DNA of 64,000 nucleotides from Ascochyta rabiei (GCF_004011695.2 NC_082426.1:496001-560000); one strand, 5' to 3'. Positions 46,201 through 57,947 are shown, numbered from the stretch's first letter. The notes: generated from the sequence alone by a model not told the origin. Program-made: numbers and translations.

Positions 46201-47960
46201 AGGCAGCTATTCGAGATGAAACATTCCCGCAAAGGAGCTGAATTTGTTCCGACTGGCTGGAACACGATTGATCATCAGAAGCCCTTGGAACCTATCTCCA
46301 AGCGGATTCCTGTACCCTTGGAGCGAGCAGACTCTGAACAATCCTCCCGTGCAGGCAGCGAATCATCGAGCGAGGATGAACGTTCACCCCAGTCCACTGT
46401 TGGTGCCGATGCTAATGCCGATTCTGAGGCTGCTATCGAGCAGGCCAATATTAGCAGCGACGAAGAAATGCAGTCAAACGAGCCTTCTGAGCCCCTGAGG
46501 GGCGGGCGACAGAAAAAGAAGAGCAAGAAGGCAAGGAAGCATGAGCGAAAGCTGGAGCGGAAGCACAAGAACAACAAAAACTGGAAGCTAAAGAAAGCCA
46601 GAGTTCCTGACCAGCCCATCTACCCTGACAACCCTGATGATGAAAATGATGGTCTGATCCGCTTAGGAGAAGCTCTTGTACTTGAGTGGAACCCTGAAGC
46701 TTACGATGCACTCTTCGGTGGCACATCGGCAGATGATTCGCGCGGTATGGATGTTATGAAGACCGTCCAAACATTCGACGACCCTGAGATACAGGAGAAG
46801 AAGGCTAAGCGAAGCGCTCGCAAGAAAAGCGGTATCACATTAGACGAATGTCTCATGGAAACCACAAAGACTGAGACCCTTTCTGAGGACAATCCCTGGT
46901 ACTGCAGCAACTGCAAGGAGATGCGTCGCGCAACCAAGACGCTTGATATATGGACGGTGCCTGATATTCTTATCATCCACCTGAAACGGTTTAGTGGGTT
47001 CCGGTCCTTCAGGGACAAGATCGACGACAAGGTCGACTTTCCTGTCGAAGGTCTAAATCTGACCGGCAAGGTCGGCTTTCCCGAAGACAAGAGTCTTGTG
47101 TACGATCTGTTCGCGGTGGATAACCATTATGGTGGTCTGGGAGGCGGCCACTACACAGCCACTGCTCAGAACTTCTTCGATAAGCAGTGGTACGACTACA
47201 ACGGTAAGCATTGAGCTTTGCATATGAATGTGTTCCAGAAGAGTATTGACATCATATAGATTCTTCGGTATCGAGATCCTCAGGAGAGGGTGCTGTCACC
47301 AAGGCTGCCTATCTGCTCTTCTATCGTCGCCGAACCGATCACCCTTTAGGTCCACCATCACTGCAAAAGATCGTCCAGAAGGAGGTCGATGCCGGCTCTG
47401 AGGATGACTCTGAAACCGAGAACCGATCGCGCTCACCGGCGGGAAATGGCTCGCGCCTCGGCGGCTCGTCCCGCAATGGATCGTCGAGAGCTGGCGCAGC
47501 AGGAGCGGGAGTCGGAGCCCTGCACGAGGGTGGCTCAGCCCTTTTGGCAGCCGTAACCCCTCGAGGGAGCGGAGCAGGAGTCGAGACTCTCGAGGACAAT
47601 AGCCCACCTTCGTATGATGATGAGACATTCTACGAAGAAAACAACTTCAACGGTCTTGATACTGATGCGGGCAGTATGATGTATGGGCCGCTCGCTCCCT
47701 CATACCTCAATGATGAGCCCGCGTGGAGCTTTGATCATATTGGCAGTCCAAACCACGCAAACGACTCGGATGATGTTGCTTCTGACGCGCCGAACCCGGG
47801 TTCCAACAACGGTGAGTTCCTGGAGCAGCGTATGTTGGAGGATTTTGGCGACGATGAGATGGGCACGCAATACGGCGCCTCGACGCCTATGCATACCATC
47901 CAGCCCTTGCCTAGAGGTGATGACGAAGAGGTCAAGGATATCTATGTTGAGGCCGATTAG
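43279..47960 (+). CDS. ubiquitin-specific protease, Ubp12 type
   Basis: This is a cysteine deubiquitinase of the USP family with a DUSP domain, as in Ubp12/USP15. Exons 43,279-47,203 and 47,260-47,960 give 1,541 residues from the first in-frame ATG, though the same frame is open back to 42,949 and an upstream exon is possible. Order: disordered N-terminus with a Pro-Gly-Thr repeat, DUSP at about 190-305 (ISEAWLERVSA, WDLVVGWYGLKDG), then the catalytic domain. The Cys box is GLTNLGNTCYMNSALQCL with the nucleophile at about residue 535. A long acidic/lysine insert follows, then the CSNCKEMRRATK zinc ribbon and the His box GGGHYTA at about residue 1,291, closed by YDYNDSSVS across the intron. 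The tail is acidic and disordered. Confidence 0.92.
43450..43527 (+). repeat. 9-bp coding repeat (Pro-Gly-Thr) in UBP12
   Basis: Units of nine bases (CCAGGCACT, ACAGGCACC) repeat about eight times and encode alternating G-T-P and G-T-T triplets in the disordered N-terminus. Period divisible by three keeps the frame whatever the copy number. Confidence 0.8.
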
Positions 47961-48731
47961 AGATCGCTCTTCTGAGTTCCTGGATGGCATTTGTAGTTGG
48001 GTAGTATGCTGGAGTCCTTGCTGGCTACGCGTCGATGCTTCTCAAGTATAGAGGGAAAGCTCTGAGAAATAACGGGTACTAATTCTTCCTGCATTCTCAT
48101 GCTATATATTAGACTAGACGATTGAATGATAGGCATGAACGGACTGGGCTGTATAAGATGAGACTGGGTATTTGGAAGTGGCGCCTTGATAAATGAGTTG
48201 GCGTTTACAGGTCTGTAATCAAAAGTTTAGCTCTCGAGCCGGGCCTGGAACAACTGTTATAGTGTGGTCGTGAACAATTGGGAGTTTCCACGTAACGTAG
48301 TTGATCGCCCGCAGCATCTACTGCTCGATACAGATGCTGCTTTTGTTCATGGTGACTACTGTCGTGGGCACGCTCACCAATGCAGAAAACCTCTCAACTT
48401 GACCCAATCCTCTGAAGAAGCCACTGCCCTATCACATGGGCCCACTTTCCACCACAAACAGATGTCATTGCACTACAAGTTTTTGTCGTTGTCGACAACA
48501 AAAACGTTGTCTTGAGGTTTCCCGTCATCGCCTCTCAGCATCAGGATGGCATTGCCCGGGTTTGCTATGGTTGAGAGTGAAGGTTCACTCACACGTATAC
48601 TAATCAACGTGCCAGAGGCCCCTTCACCTTTAACTTGGCGACAATCCCAGGAACCTTTGCTTCCCAGAACTTGTTACCCATCCTCTTCCTCCTCCTTCTT
48701 CTTCTTCTTCCCGATAGCCTCGCCATTTGTG
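47961..48731. other. intergenic, no gene seen
   Basis: This is the 3' region of UBP12 and upstream region of the metallopeptidase gene. A CTTCTTCTTCTTC tract lies near 48,695-48,710. The frame of the next gene stays open upstream to an ATG at 48,546, but the residues there are unlike a secreted N-terminus. Confidence 0.55.
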
Positions 48732-49917
48732 ATGCTCCACACGTTACACTTCTTTATCGGTCTGGGCATCCTCGGCTCTCTGGTCCATGGCGAGAGGACT
48801 TGCCGCGTACGGTCGGATACTATCATGGTCCCCGATGCAGTCTCGGCGCAAGCACCGTACGGAAGCACTGGTCCATTCAAGCTTGGGATTAGACAGCCAT
48901 GGCCCCTAGTCAACCGTAGGCAATCGACAGCTTCGGGCAGTCAAGTACTGCTACACCGACGCAGTGACACGGAATCGATTGCACTGCGGTGTAGTCATGC
49001 CTTCTTTCACTCGCTAGGCCAACAACCTTGGCTATCCAGCCAGTGCACAGAATGGACACAATCTTGCCTGGGAAGAAGCCAGTGACGGCAACCAAGACCT
49101 TGGAAAGCGCAAGATGGAGTACTGCTACAAGAACTACAAGGATGTTGAAGATATCGGCACATGGAACTCTCTCGTGGATCCTGGCACGCTTGTCATTGCT
49201 CTCGACTTCGACCCCAGTGCAATCGGTGGAGAAGCTACGATTGGCTACAATATATTCAACAGCGACCCCGACCGACATCACCGGATACTAGGTGCCCAGC
49301 CGGAAGTTGAGCTGGTCGCACATGAGGTGAGTCAACGGCGCATCTCCAAGCAGAATCCAGCTAACGACAAGCAGATCGGACATGGTTCGTACGGAGAACT
49401 GTGTATCGACGTAGGCTGACCGAGTTATAGTTCTTGGCATGTCTCACGAGGCGCTCAGGGATGACAGTAAGCCGCAGCCCGATCCATTCTCAAGGACGCT
49501 GCTGACGCCGAACCAGGGGATGAGTGCGTGCTCTACCAATGCAGGAACGTAGTCGGTTTCGATGCCGCTCTGGCAAAAGCCATCTCGGGAGGCCTGACCG
49601 CAGCCGACGCGCGAACCAAGCTGTGTGAGGACGGGCGCTATGCACTCGAGAACGGCTTCGATGGATGGCAATACACCAAGAATCTCAGGGGGCGAGACCT
49701 CAGCGACTCGGCCGATTTCGACCTCATATTCATTATGCTTTACGATTCCGAGTCCTTTGCCAACGAGTGGTGCCTCATCGACCAGACGGCTTGCCCGCTT
49801 CTTCAACTGGTCAAAGTCAATGGGATGTCGGTTGGGCTGGAGAAGATATCGAGGAAGTCGGAGCCCTCGGCTGGCGATATTGCGTGGCTGAAGAAGTGGT
49901 ATCCCTGGAAACCCTAA
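48732..49917 (+). pseudogene. secreted zinc metallopeptidase (zincin), with in-frame stop
   Basis: This is a secreted zinc-dependent endopeptidase of astacin/metzincin type, possibly inactive. The ATG at 48,732 begins a signal peptide (MLHTLHFFIGLGILGSLVHG). The first intron is not settled; donors at 48,807 or 48,857 are candidates. The body frame runs from about 48,910 to 49,326, then exons 49,375-49,384 (10 bases), 49,431-49,466 (36 bases) and 49,517-49,917. Splicing assembles HEIGHVLGMSH, an exact HExxHxxGxxH zinc site with catalytic glutamate. Downstream, FIMLYDSESF could be the Met-turn and the product ends DIAWLKKWYPW. A TAG at 49,015-49,017 interrupts the body frame between SFTR and ANNLG. 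Unless a 55-base intron removes it, the gene is broken. Apart from this stop nothing looks degraded. Confidence 0.7.
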
Positions 49918-50355
49918 AGCACTCCATTCGAGTTGGACAGACTGAGTTTTTGGGCGTATGAGAGTAACGAGCCTTGCTTAACGAGCTATACATGATGTGA
50001 CGCTCTATCGTCAGCATTTGTACTAAGCTACTCAACCATGAATACATGAATTGATCTGCTGTACACAATCATCCCCCTAGCCTTTTAAATGGTAGTCCAG
50101 CTCCCTCACAGAACGCGGACAGTTGCTGTAAATGTGTAAGTGGGGAGCAGACATCCCCTTGCCGCATGGTTACTTTGTTCGTGGCTGATGTTCACTATCC
50201 ATTCATACCTAGGTGGCGCGTTTCAACGTCTTCGGCACACGAAAGAGGTATTGTGCGATTGGAGGATCGCTGTGTTGACGTGTATGCACCCCTTTGATCA
50301 TGCCTTTGATAGTACTAGTCTTGGCGAGACACACAAACTATCCATACATTTGGTA
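49918..50355. other. intergenic between convergent genes
   Basis: This is the 3' region shared by the metallopeptidase and SWC2 genes. No gene or RNA was recognised. Confidence 0.6.
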
Positions 50356-52545
50356 TCACACAGCCGCAGCTGGTTCTTCTGTTTTTACGGCACCGCTCGG
50401 CGCTGAAGCAACAGATATCTGCGTTTGAGGCGTTGCAGGCGGGTTCTGCTTCTCACCCGCCCACTTGTCGTCCATTGGCTTTTCGCCCGCCGGCCGTGGT
50501 GCCTTCTTAACCATCTCCAAAAACCTTCTCGGCACCCCAGCCGCTGGCGGCATACCCAGGAATCCCTTCCCACCCATGCTTTCCAACGGCTTCGCTCGTC
50601 CACCCACGTAACATCCCAGATCGCCTGACCACACGAATCCGCCACCGACCACGCCTCTCAGCACGCCGAACGCCCTTGCATCCCGATATGCAATACCAGT
50701 CTCCGGATCTCTGTATCGCGCTACTGCATTTGTGACGGCGCAGAGTTGCTTGGTAGGGCGGATAGAGGCGTCGTGCAACTCGCGCGCTTTCTGTGTCTTG
50801 GCCGCGCTGCCAGCAAGCATATTGCTAACAAACAACGCAGCCTCCTGCTGGCTCCAACCAAACAAAGTGGAGCAGAGTTGTGTGAGGGCGGAGCGATCCT
50901 TGTCTTTGAGAAGGGAAGCGGCAGTGCGAGCTCGTGACGATGTGGGTGGGGCATCGAGGTTCGGGAACGAGGAGAGGATGAGCAGGTTCCGCATGGCACG
51001 TCTGATTACTTTGCGTCGCGGTGGGTGAGGCGGGAGCGGTGGGCGTTGGGACTGTGAGAGCAGGGCTTGAGGGCCGATACCGCCGTTACTTGGAGTGAGA
51101 AGTGGGTCGCCGAGGGGTGGGTACGGCTGGGGAAAGGAGGATGATGTGTACTGCTGCAAGGATTGGGTCTGGGAGAAAGGGTTTGGAGGGAGGTCTGAGG
51201 AAGGCGTTTGATTCTGCGGGTCTTGGGTCGATGCATATTGATCTATGCCAAAGAGGAAGGAGTCTTGGTTTTGTGGAGGGGCGAACATGACGTTGCTTTT
51301 GCTGTTGTAGGACGACATGCCGTGAGATGAACCCATAAACACATCGCCTCCCATGAAGACATCTCCGTTGGCCGCTTGCGATCCAGCCGCCCAGGGCAGT
51401 TGTGTGTCCTGTTGCAGTGACTGAGAGGCGGGTATTGAGAACATATCTGGGGAGCTCAACGGGGGTTGGTGCTGAGGTAGTGTATCGTCGTGCGGGGTTT
51501 GCGGATCGGCTGTGGTGGTGGTGGTGGTGGCGGCGGGCGTCTGTTCTGTAGCTTCAGGTGGGAGGTTCGGCGTTTCCACTGTTGTAGGTTCCTTGTTGAG
51601 CTTTTCCTCCAGGTGCTCAAGGGTAGGTGCATCCTTGCCCGTATATTTGAGCTTGTCATCCACGTATATGGCGGGTCCACTGTAGTATCGAATGAAGGGC
51701 CCCTCGATTTGACGATTCTTGAGTGCATCGATTTTGGCCTGTCTTTCGGCAGCTCGAGCTTCCTCTGCCTCTTCCCATCTGTGCAGGGTCTTTTTGTTGA
51801 TTCTCTCTTGCCGCGCGGCTTCAGCGAGGCGCTCTGCCTGGGTCAAGGGCTTAGGCTCCTCCTTCTTCTTCCGAGCCTCGGCAGCCTTCATCATGGCCAG
51901 TGTGTCGTCTCGCCGCCTGTCCTTTTCCTGCAGCTTTGCCAGGGTACTCTCTTTGTTCGCCACCGTTTGCCGCCGCGACGACGTTCGTATGGGCCCGTCT
52001 TCTTCCGTGGGTATCCAGGATGCTCTCTCCGACTTCTTCTTCGGTCGAAGCGGGGCGGACACGGTGGAGTCGGTGCGCGGGAGGTCGATTTTGACTTTCT
52101 TGCGTGCTGCGGTAGCGAGCCGCGCAGCGAATGGGTTTGTGGCTATTTTGCGCTTCTTGGTGCGCTCTTGCCGCTCGGCTTTGCGCAGCTCCTTCTCGCC
52201 CTCTTCATCGTCGTCGCCGGCATGGTTTTCTTCTTCCGAGGATGAAGAATCCATGTTGTAGTCCTCTTGCTCGTTCACGTCTCCCCCTTTGAAATCCTCC
52301 TCGTTTGCAACTTCCTCCCACTCCTCTCCCCACTCCTCTTCTTCAGCCTGCTTTGCGAGCAGCGTCGCCATGCGGTTTCCGGCATTGGATCGCCTGGCTC
52401 GCGACGTGACCATGAGGTCGACGGGCGCCTCGGATTCGCTCTCGTCTGCATCCTCGTCGGAAGCGCTGGCGTGGGCGTGGTGGGCGAGGGGAGGAGCATG
52501 CTCGACAGCCACGGGCTCTGGCGTGTCGGTGGACATTGTGGACAT
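50356..52545 (-). CDS. SWR1-complex subunit Swc2/Vps72 (YL1)
   Basis: This is the YL1/Swc2 subunit of the SWR1 chromatin remodeller, which binds the H2A.Z-H2B dimer for its deposition into nucleosomes. It is 729 residues in one exon. The N-terminal YL1 domain shows RARRSNAGNRMATLL, the acidic EEEEWGEEWEEVANEEDF, then the basic KKRKIATNPFAARL and RRQTVANKESTLAKL. The middle is helical and Q/P/T-rich. The C-terminal YL1_C domain reads LCAVTNAVARYRDPETGIAYRDARAFGVLRGV. Two in-frame ATGs (52,545 and 52,536 on the minus strand) allow MSTMST or MST starts. A 12-bp minisatellite lies about 55 bases upstream of the start. Confidence 0.92.
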   Translation of the reverse strand: MSTMSTDTPEPVAVEHAPPLAHHAHASASDEDADESESEAPVDLMVTSRARRSNAGNRMATLLAKQAEEEEWGEEWEEVANEEDFKGGDVNEQEDYNMDSSSSEEENHAGDDDEEGEKELRKAERQERTKKRKIATNPFAARLATAARKKVKIDLPRTDSTVSAPLRPKKKSERASWIPTEEDGPIRTSSRRQTVANKESTLAKLQEKDRRRDDTLAMMKAAEARKKKEEPKPLTQAERLAEAARQERINKKTLHRWEEAEEARAAERQAKIDALKNRQIEGPFIRYYSGPAIYVDDKLKYTGKDAPTLEHLEEKLNKEPTTVETPNLPPEATEQTPAATTTTTTADPQTPHDDTLPQHQPPLSSPDMFSIPASQSLQQDTQLPWAAGSQAANGDVFMGGDVFMGSSHGMSSYNSKSNVMFAPPQNQDSFLFGIDQYASTQDPQNQTPSSDLPPNPFSQTQSLQQYTSSSFPQPYPPLGDPLLTPSNGGIGPQALLSQSQRPPLPPHPPRRKVIRRAMRNLLILSSFPNLDAPPTSSRARTAASLLKDKDRSALTQLCSTLFGWSQQEAALFVSNMLAGSAAKTQKARELHDASIRPTKQLCAVTNAVARYRDPETGIAYRDARAFGVLRGVVGGGFVWSGDLGCYVGGRAKPLESMGGKGFLGMPPAAGVPRRFLEMVKKAPRPAGEKPMDDKWAGEKQNPPATPQTQISVASAPSGAVKTEEPAAAV

Positions 52546-52600
52546 TGTGGATTGGCAGACGGTGGATGCCGTGCCAGGGGCGCAGCAGGGTGCGGGGCAG

Positions 52601-52650
52601 GAGCAGGCGCAGGTGCAGGCGCAGGTGCAGGCGCAGGTGCAGGCGCAGGG
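52601..52650. repeat. 12-bp GCGCAGGTGCAG minisatellite upstream of SWC2
   Basis: Four units of GCGCAGGTGCAG occur in a row, flanked by CAGG-rich DNA, about 55-100 bases upstream of the SWC2 ATG. They presumably lie in the 5' leader or core promoter. Confidence 0.85.
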
Positions 52651-53274
52651 AGGGGTGCGCTCTGCGGCGAAGCGATTGTGTCGATGGCGCGTTCACGGCA
52701 GAACAGACAGCGGTCAAGGGTCGAGCGACGTCTTCGAGAAGGCTTCCATGAGTGCACGGGCTATGGCAGGCGATGGTGCGGTGCGCGCAGAGGCCAGGAC
52801 GTGTGTGGCTTGGCGTTGTCACTGTTTATGCTTTGTGTGTTTCGCGTGCTTCACGTGCCTCAGGTGCTGTTGCGGTGGCGAGCACAGACCGGTGCATAGA
52901 CGGTGAAGGTGAAGGTGCAGTCACGACGCGCGGTGCACGCGCCTGCCCAATGTCCACTGGCGCGCTCAGCGTTCGGCGTTCGGCATTCGGCGTTCAGCGT
53001 TCAGGCAAGCCCCTCGCCAAGCCACGGAGACGGCCACGTGACGGCTTTCCGCTCTGGCAGAGACGGGCCCCTCGCTCCCACGCTGAAACATAGCGCCAGG
53101 CTTGCCAGGCGTGCCCGTCTCCGATTGACAACGGTCGATGCCGCCTAGGCTCCTTTGGTCTGCCTGTGTGTAAAGCGGTTCAACACTCCCTGATCCCTCG
53201 CAGACGCGACCACGGCATGAATCTGCGCCTGCTTCTAGAAGACAATGTTTCAATCGCCGTGCTGGGTCTCCCAT

Positions 53275-53383
53275 GAGTGTGTGTGTGTGTGCGTGTGTGT
53301 GTGCGTGTGTGTGTGTATATGTGTAAGTGTATGTGTGTGTGTGTGTACATGTATGTGTGTGTGTATAGGTAAGTGTATGTGTG
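53275..53383. repeat. TG/CA microsatellite
   Basis: This is an imperfect (TG)n array with scattered CG, TA and AA interruptions, about 109 bases long. It can form Z-DNA-prone sequence and is likely to be length-variable. Confidence 0.9.
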
Positions 53384-53762
53384 ACCACGACCTGCACGTT
53401 GTGTTGCCTTTTCTGATGCTAGAGAACGGCTTCTCGTGCTGGCACACCACCTGTCTGCAAGCCGACCATCTCCCTCTACACGCACCTCGGTAGCAGAAGG
53501 CCAGTGAGGACGCATGGCAGGGCAGCGCTGTGAGCGTCCACGTCAGATGGGAGGTGCGACGCGCCTCTGAACGTTTCAGTCGGCGCACTACTGGCCGCTC
53601 CCCCGGGCCAACCAGGGAGAGGCTCGCAGGAGAAGCCCCCAACCCAAGCTCGCAAGCTCGCGAGCTGAGGAGCAAGAACGGGTGGATGCAGTGGGTGACG
53701 GCCTTGTGCGAGGCTGCGTCCACGCGCTCAACCACAGACCAGCCATCTTGCTCAGCCGTGCA

Positions 53763-53814
53763 GGAGAGGAGAGGAGAGGAGAGGAGAGGAGAGCAGAGGA
53801 GAGCAGAGGAGAGG
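53763..53814. repeat. GGAGA pentamer array
   Basis: About ten units of GGAGA or GCAGA run in tandem. One strand is all-purine apart from the C in the last units. Confidence 0.85.
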
Positions 53815-54209
53815 GTCAGCACGCCCAGTGGTTCCTGACGCCTGTGTACGTGGGCTGCGTTGGTGGTGAACGTGCGCTGCCTGCACGGCGCACGCTAGCA
53901 TCGGGAGACGACACGACCCTCCTCGTTCGCTAGGCGAGACGGACTTTCATCCCCTCACGCACCATCTTGCCCTGCGCTTCCTCTCCATCGCCGCCGTCGC
54001 TGGATCGCCATCCCCAATGAGCGCTTGTGCCTAATCAGTCCTCTCTGCGTAATCCCCGTCTTTCCTGTCTTCTTCTCCAGCAACCTCGGCGTGGCTGTTT
54101 ATTGCATCGGAGCCCGCCTGCCTACCAGCTCCAACGCGCTTCACTGCGCCCAGCGGGCCCTCCAAGTCACTCCTTTCGGCCTCCGTCGCCTCCATCGACC
54201 CGCGTCCGC

Positions 54210-54270
54210 CCTTGTCCAGCCTTGACCAGCCCTGTCCAGCCCTGTCCAGCCTTGTCCAGCCTTGTCCAGA
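54210..54270. repeat. 10-bp CCTTGTCCAG array
   Basis: Six units of the form CCYTGWCCAG occur in a row some 310-370 bases upstream of the JSN1-like start codon, in the presumed 5' leader or promoter. Confidence 0.85.
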
Positions 54271-54581
54271 GCGCTGCGAGCCTCCTCGACACCCTCCGCA
54301 ACCCCGCACACACGAGAGAGCACCAGCCGAACACGCTCGGACCGCTGCACTCGCGGCTGCACTCGCTGCTGCACTGCTCAAGGCACCGCTTGAGCTGCAC
54401 CCCACCACCCCTCGACCGACGCGGTCTAGAGCGCGTCCCTGCGTGAATATCCCCCTTGCACAGCCTTGCGCTGAGCGACCACACCTTCTTTGGCCGGCAC
54501 CAACCACCCACCACCCGCGCGCCCATCCTTCCTGCACCCACCGGCTTCGTCCTGTGGAAAAGACCGCATCGATAGCCCATA

Positions 54582-57500
54582 ATGGCTCCCGCTTCGCGCC
54601 CCGAGCATCCTATCAATCTGGCCTATCTGCCCCAGCTGAGCTCAAACCCCCCGCAGTCCGCCTCGTCCAGCGGCGCTGCATCGCCCGTCGAGCCTCCATC
54701 GGCCGGCCGTTTCCCTACAAACACGTCCAACCCATTGGGGGCTGCCGCTGCTGGCGCAAGGCTTGGCTCCGCATCCCCGTCGCATGACTATGGCGGTCGG
54801 CTATTTTCAAAACGGTTTGTCGCACTCGTGAAACAACGTGTCATGCTGGCTAACGTGGAACGCCAGTGCACGCGAGATTCAAGCGCAGGAAGGATTGACT
54901 CCACAAATGTGGGGTCCCCCTACCAGCGGCAACTCTACGCCCTTGCGTGAGACCATCCCGGAGTCTCCCAGCGGCGACAGCTTCCCTGACTTCAACCAAG
55001 CCATGCCAGAGAACACGTCAGCCTCCCAGACATCTACCCGTCGTGCCCGCGCTGGCACTCTGCCTTCACGCTTCTCTCCCTCGGCAGCGCCTGGTGGCTT
55101 AACGTCCATGTCCTCTTCCTCCCTCCTGCCCAAGACCTCCCGTCCCACCCCCTCTACCAGCCCCTTCAAGCCCACCCCAGGCACACCCACAGAGGCCACG
55201 GGAGGCTTCGCTGCACCCGGCTCCACCAACGCCGCCGCCAAGTCGGTCCTGCTCTCTCGCCTTCGTGCCGGCTCGATGCCTCAACGCCCTGGCTACCTGC
55301 CTCCCTCCGTCTCGCCGTTTGGCAACTCCATTTTCTCCACTGGCTGGACAAGCAACCGCGAGCGCAGCAGCACACTCCACAGCATTGCTTCTCAGCCATC
55401 CAACGGACCTGGCTCGCCTCAATCTCACTTTTCTCGAGACTCGCTCGCGGATACCGATGTCAAGACCCTGGACTACCTTGGCCTGGTAGATACGCCTCAG
55501 CCCGTGCGTGCTCAGCTGGCGCCTTCTGACATCGAGCTCCTTCTGGAGAGCCAAAGGAACGCCAACAGCCAGACTACAAACAGTGCCAACCGCTTCCGTT
55601 CTTACTCGGTCAACGCAAAGGAAAAGTACGCTGAAGACGAAGATGAGCTCGACCAGTTCGGCGGCTACAGTGGTGCCATGACCCCAGCTGAGGCCAACGC
55701 CCTCCTGATCCATGAGGCTGTCCGCCAACACAACCTTGAAGTTCAGGCTTTTGCCAACTACGCCTCCAGTGCCCGTCCCCGCGCCAGGACGGCTGGTGTG
55801 TTGGACGCACCCCAACAACGACTGATGCGGAGCTACATGCCCACTCGTCTGGGCGCTTCCGACTTGACCGAGGATGCTGAATACAACCTCACCGAAGCCG
55901 TCAGGAACCTTCAATTACGCAGTGCGCACGAGTCGAGCGGAAACCTTGGCGACGACGGTACGCTCGAAGGTCCGACTCGATCGCTGTGGCTGGGTAACAT
56001 CCCTTCGTCCACCACAGTCTCGTCCCTCAACGTCATCTTCAGCACCTTCGGTTCTATAGAATCAACCCGCGTCCTGACACACAAGAACTGCGGCTTCGTC
56101 AACTTCGAGACCCTCGAGAGCGCTGTGCAAGCCAAGTCCCAACTGAACGGCAAAGAGATCTTCCCTGGAGCCGGACCCGTGCGCATTGGCTACGCTAAGA
56201 TCCCAAGCGCAGCCGCTACGCCTGGCCACAACGGCCTTTTCCCTTCACCAAGCCCAGACCCACACACCAAGCCCCAGGCGGATGCTACGACTGGCGTCAA
56301 CAATACCACAAAGACAAGCACGGCAACCTTGTCGACCGCCAATGCACCTTTGACCACGCCCGAGCTGACTGACATCCGTGGCGACATTGTCCAGATTGTG
56401 AAAGATCTAGGTGCTTCGGACGAAGACCAAGGCAGAATTGTTGCCCAGGTCGAGGCTGCGATTCAGTACAACAGCTACGTCGACGAGATCCCTCCTGTCG
56501 AAGAGCCCAGCCACACCCGTGTCCACGATGCGCCAAGGCTGCGTGAGATTCGCAAGCGTATCGACAATGGCTCTTGCTCTACGGAGGAGATCGAGTCGAT
56601 CGCCATGAACATGCTTTCTGAAATCGCCGAGCTCTCGTCCGATTACCTTGGTAATACGGTTGTCCAGAAGTTGTTCGAGCACTGCTCCGAGCACGTCAAG
56701 GAAGCCATGCTTCGCGAGATCGCGCCTCACCTGGCCAAGATTGGCATTCACAAGAATGGAACGTGGGCTGCCCAGAAGATCATCGACGTTTCCAAATCAC
56801 TTACCATGCAGAAGATGGTTGTGGAAGCTCTTCGGCCCTATGCCATGGCCCTCTTCCTGGACCAGTTCGGCAACTATGTCATGCAGGGCTGCCTCAAGTA
56901 CCAGCATCTCAACAACTTCATCTTCGAAGTGATGCTTGGCCGTCTGTGGGATCTTGCCCAGGGGCGCTTCGGAGCTCGTGCTATGCGTGCTTGCTTGGAG
57001 AGCCACTTCGCAAGCAAAGACCAGCAGCGTACAGTTGCTGCTGCGATCGCCCTCCACAGTGTCCAGCTTGCTACCAACGCCAACGGTGCGCTGTTGCTGA
57101 CTTGGTTCCTCGATACTTGCACCTTTCCCAGAAGACGTACTGTCCTTGCTCCTCGTCTGGTTCCGCACATCGTCCACCTGTGCACGCACAAGGTTGCCTA
57201 CCTTACCGTGTTGAAGATTATCAACCAGCGTAACGAACCGGAGGCTCGTGATATCATCCTGCAAGCACTGTTCTTCTCGCCCAACGACAAGGTATTGGAA
57301 GAGATACTCTCCGATCAAAACTGCGGTGCTACTCTCATCTTCAAGGTGCTCACCACTCCCTTCTTCGATGAGAAGATTCGTGCAGAGGTTGTGCAGAACG
57401 TTCGCAACGTCCTTGTGCGCATCAAGGCTCAGCCCCAGCAGGGCTACAAGCGTCTTATGGACGAAGTAGGTCTGTCCACGCGCGGCGGACCTGGTCACCG

Positions 57501-57915
57501 TGACTCGTCTGCCACTCGATCGGCATCTAGGGACAGCTCGCAGATCGAGCCCAGGGCGTTTTACGGAGCTCCTGCTCCTGGATTCGATCCCGTTGGCCTG
57601 CAGCGAACCTCCAGCATGGACTCGAACGGCTTCGAGCAGTATGCCATGGGACCTGGTGGGCCAATGTACATGCCCAACATGCAAACCATGAATGGCCAGC
57701 AGCAGCTTCAGTACCAGCAGCTCCTCGCTCGCCAGGGCCAGTTCTACCCTCAGATGAATGGTTTCCAGCCTGGAATGGACGCCTACCGCAATGCGTCCCC
57801 GGTTGCAGCTCCTGGCTTCACTGGCTCTCCCATGATGCAGCCCGTCAACCTCGCAGGTCAGGGCATGCCGCCTGGGATGGGTGCGCAGATGTACCCCTAT
57901 GGAGTGTACATGCCT

Positions 57916-57947
<32 letters not shown>

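Larger units (their letters stand above)
52651..54581. other. 2-kb divergent promoter region with simple repeats
   Basis: Between the divergent SWC2 and JSN1-like genes there is no recognisable gene. The stretch holds a TG-rich microsatellite (about 53,275-53,383), a GGAGA/GCAGA pentamer array (about 53,763-53,814) and a 10-bp CCTTGTCCAG array (about 54,210-54,270). A short CGTTCGG/CATTCGG repeat lies near 52,970-53,005. The last 550 bases before the JSN1-like ATG are strongly pyrimidine-rich, as in fungal 5' leaders. Confidence 0.65.

Noticed and set aside
48546..48731. Upstream in-frame start for the metallopeptidase
   Set aside because: The extra 62 residues include a low-complexity Ser/Phe run and would bury the signal peptide that begins at 48,732.
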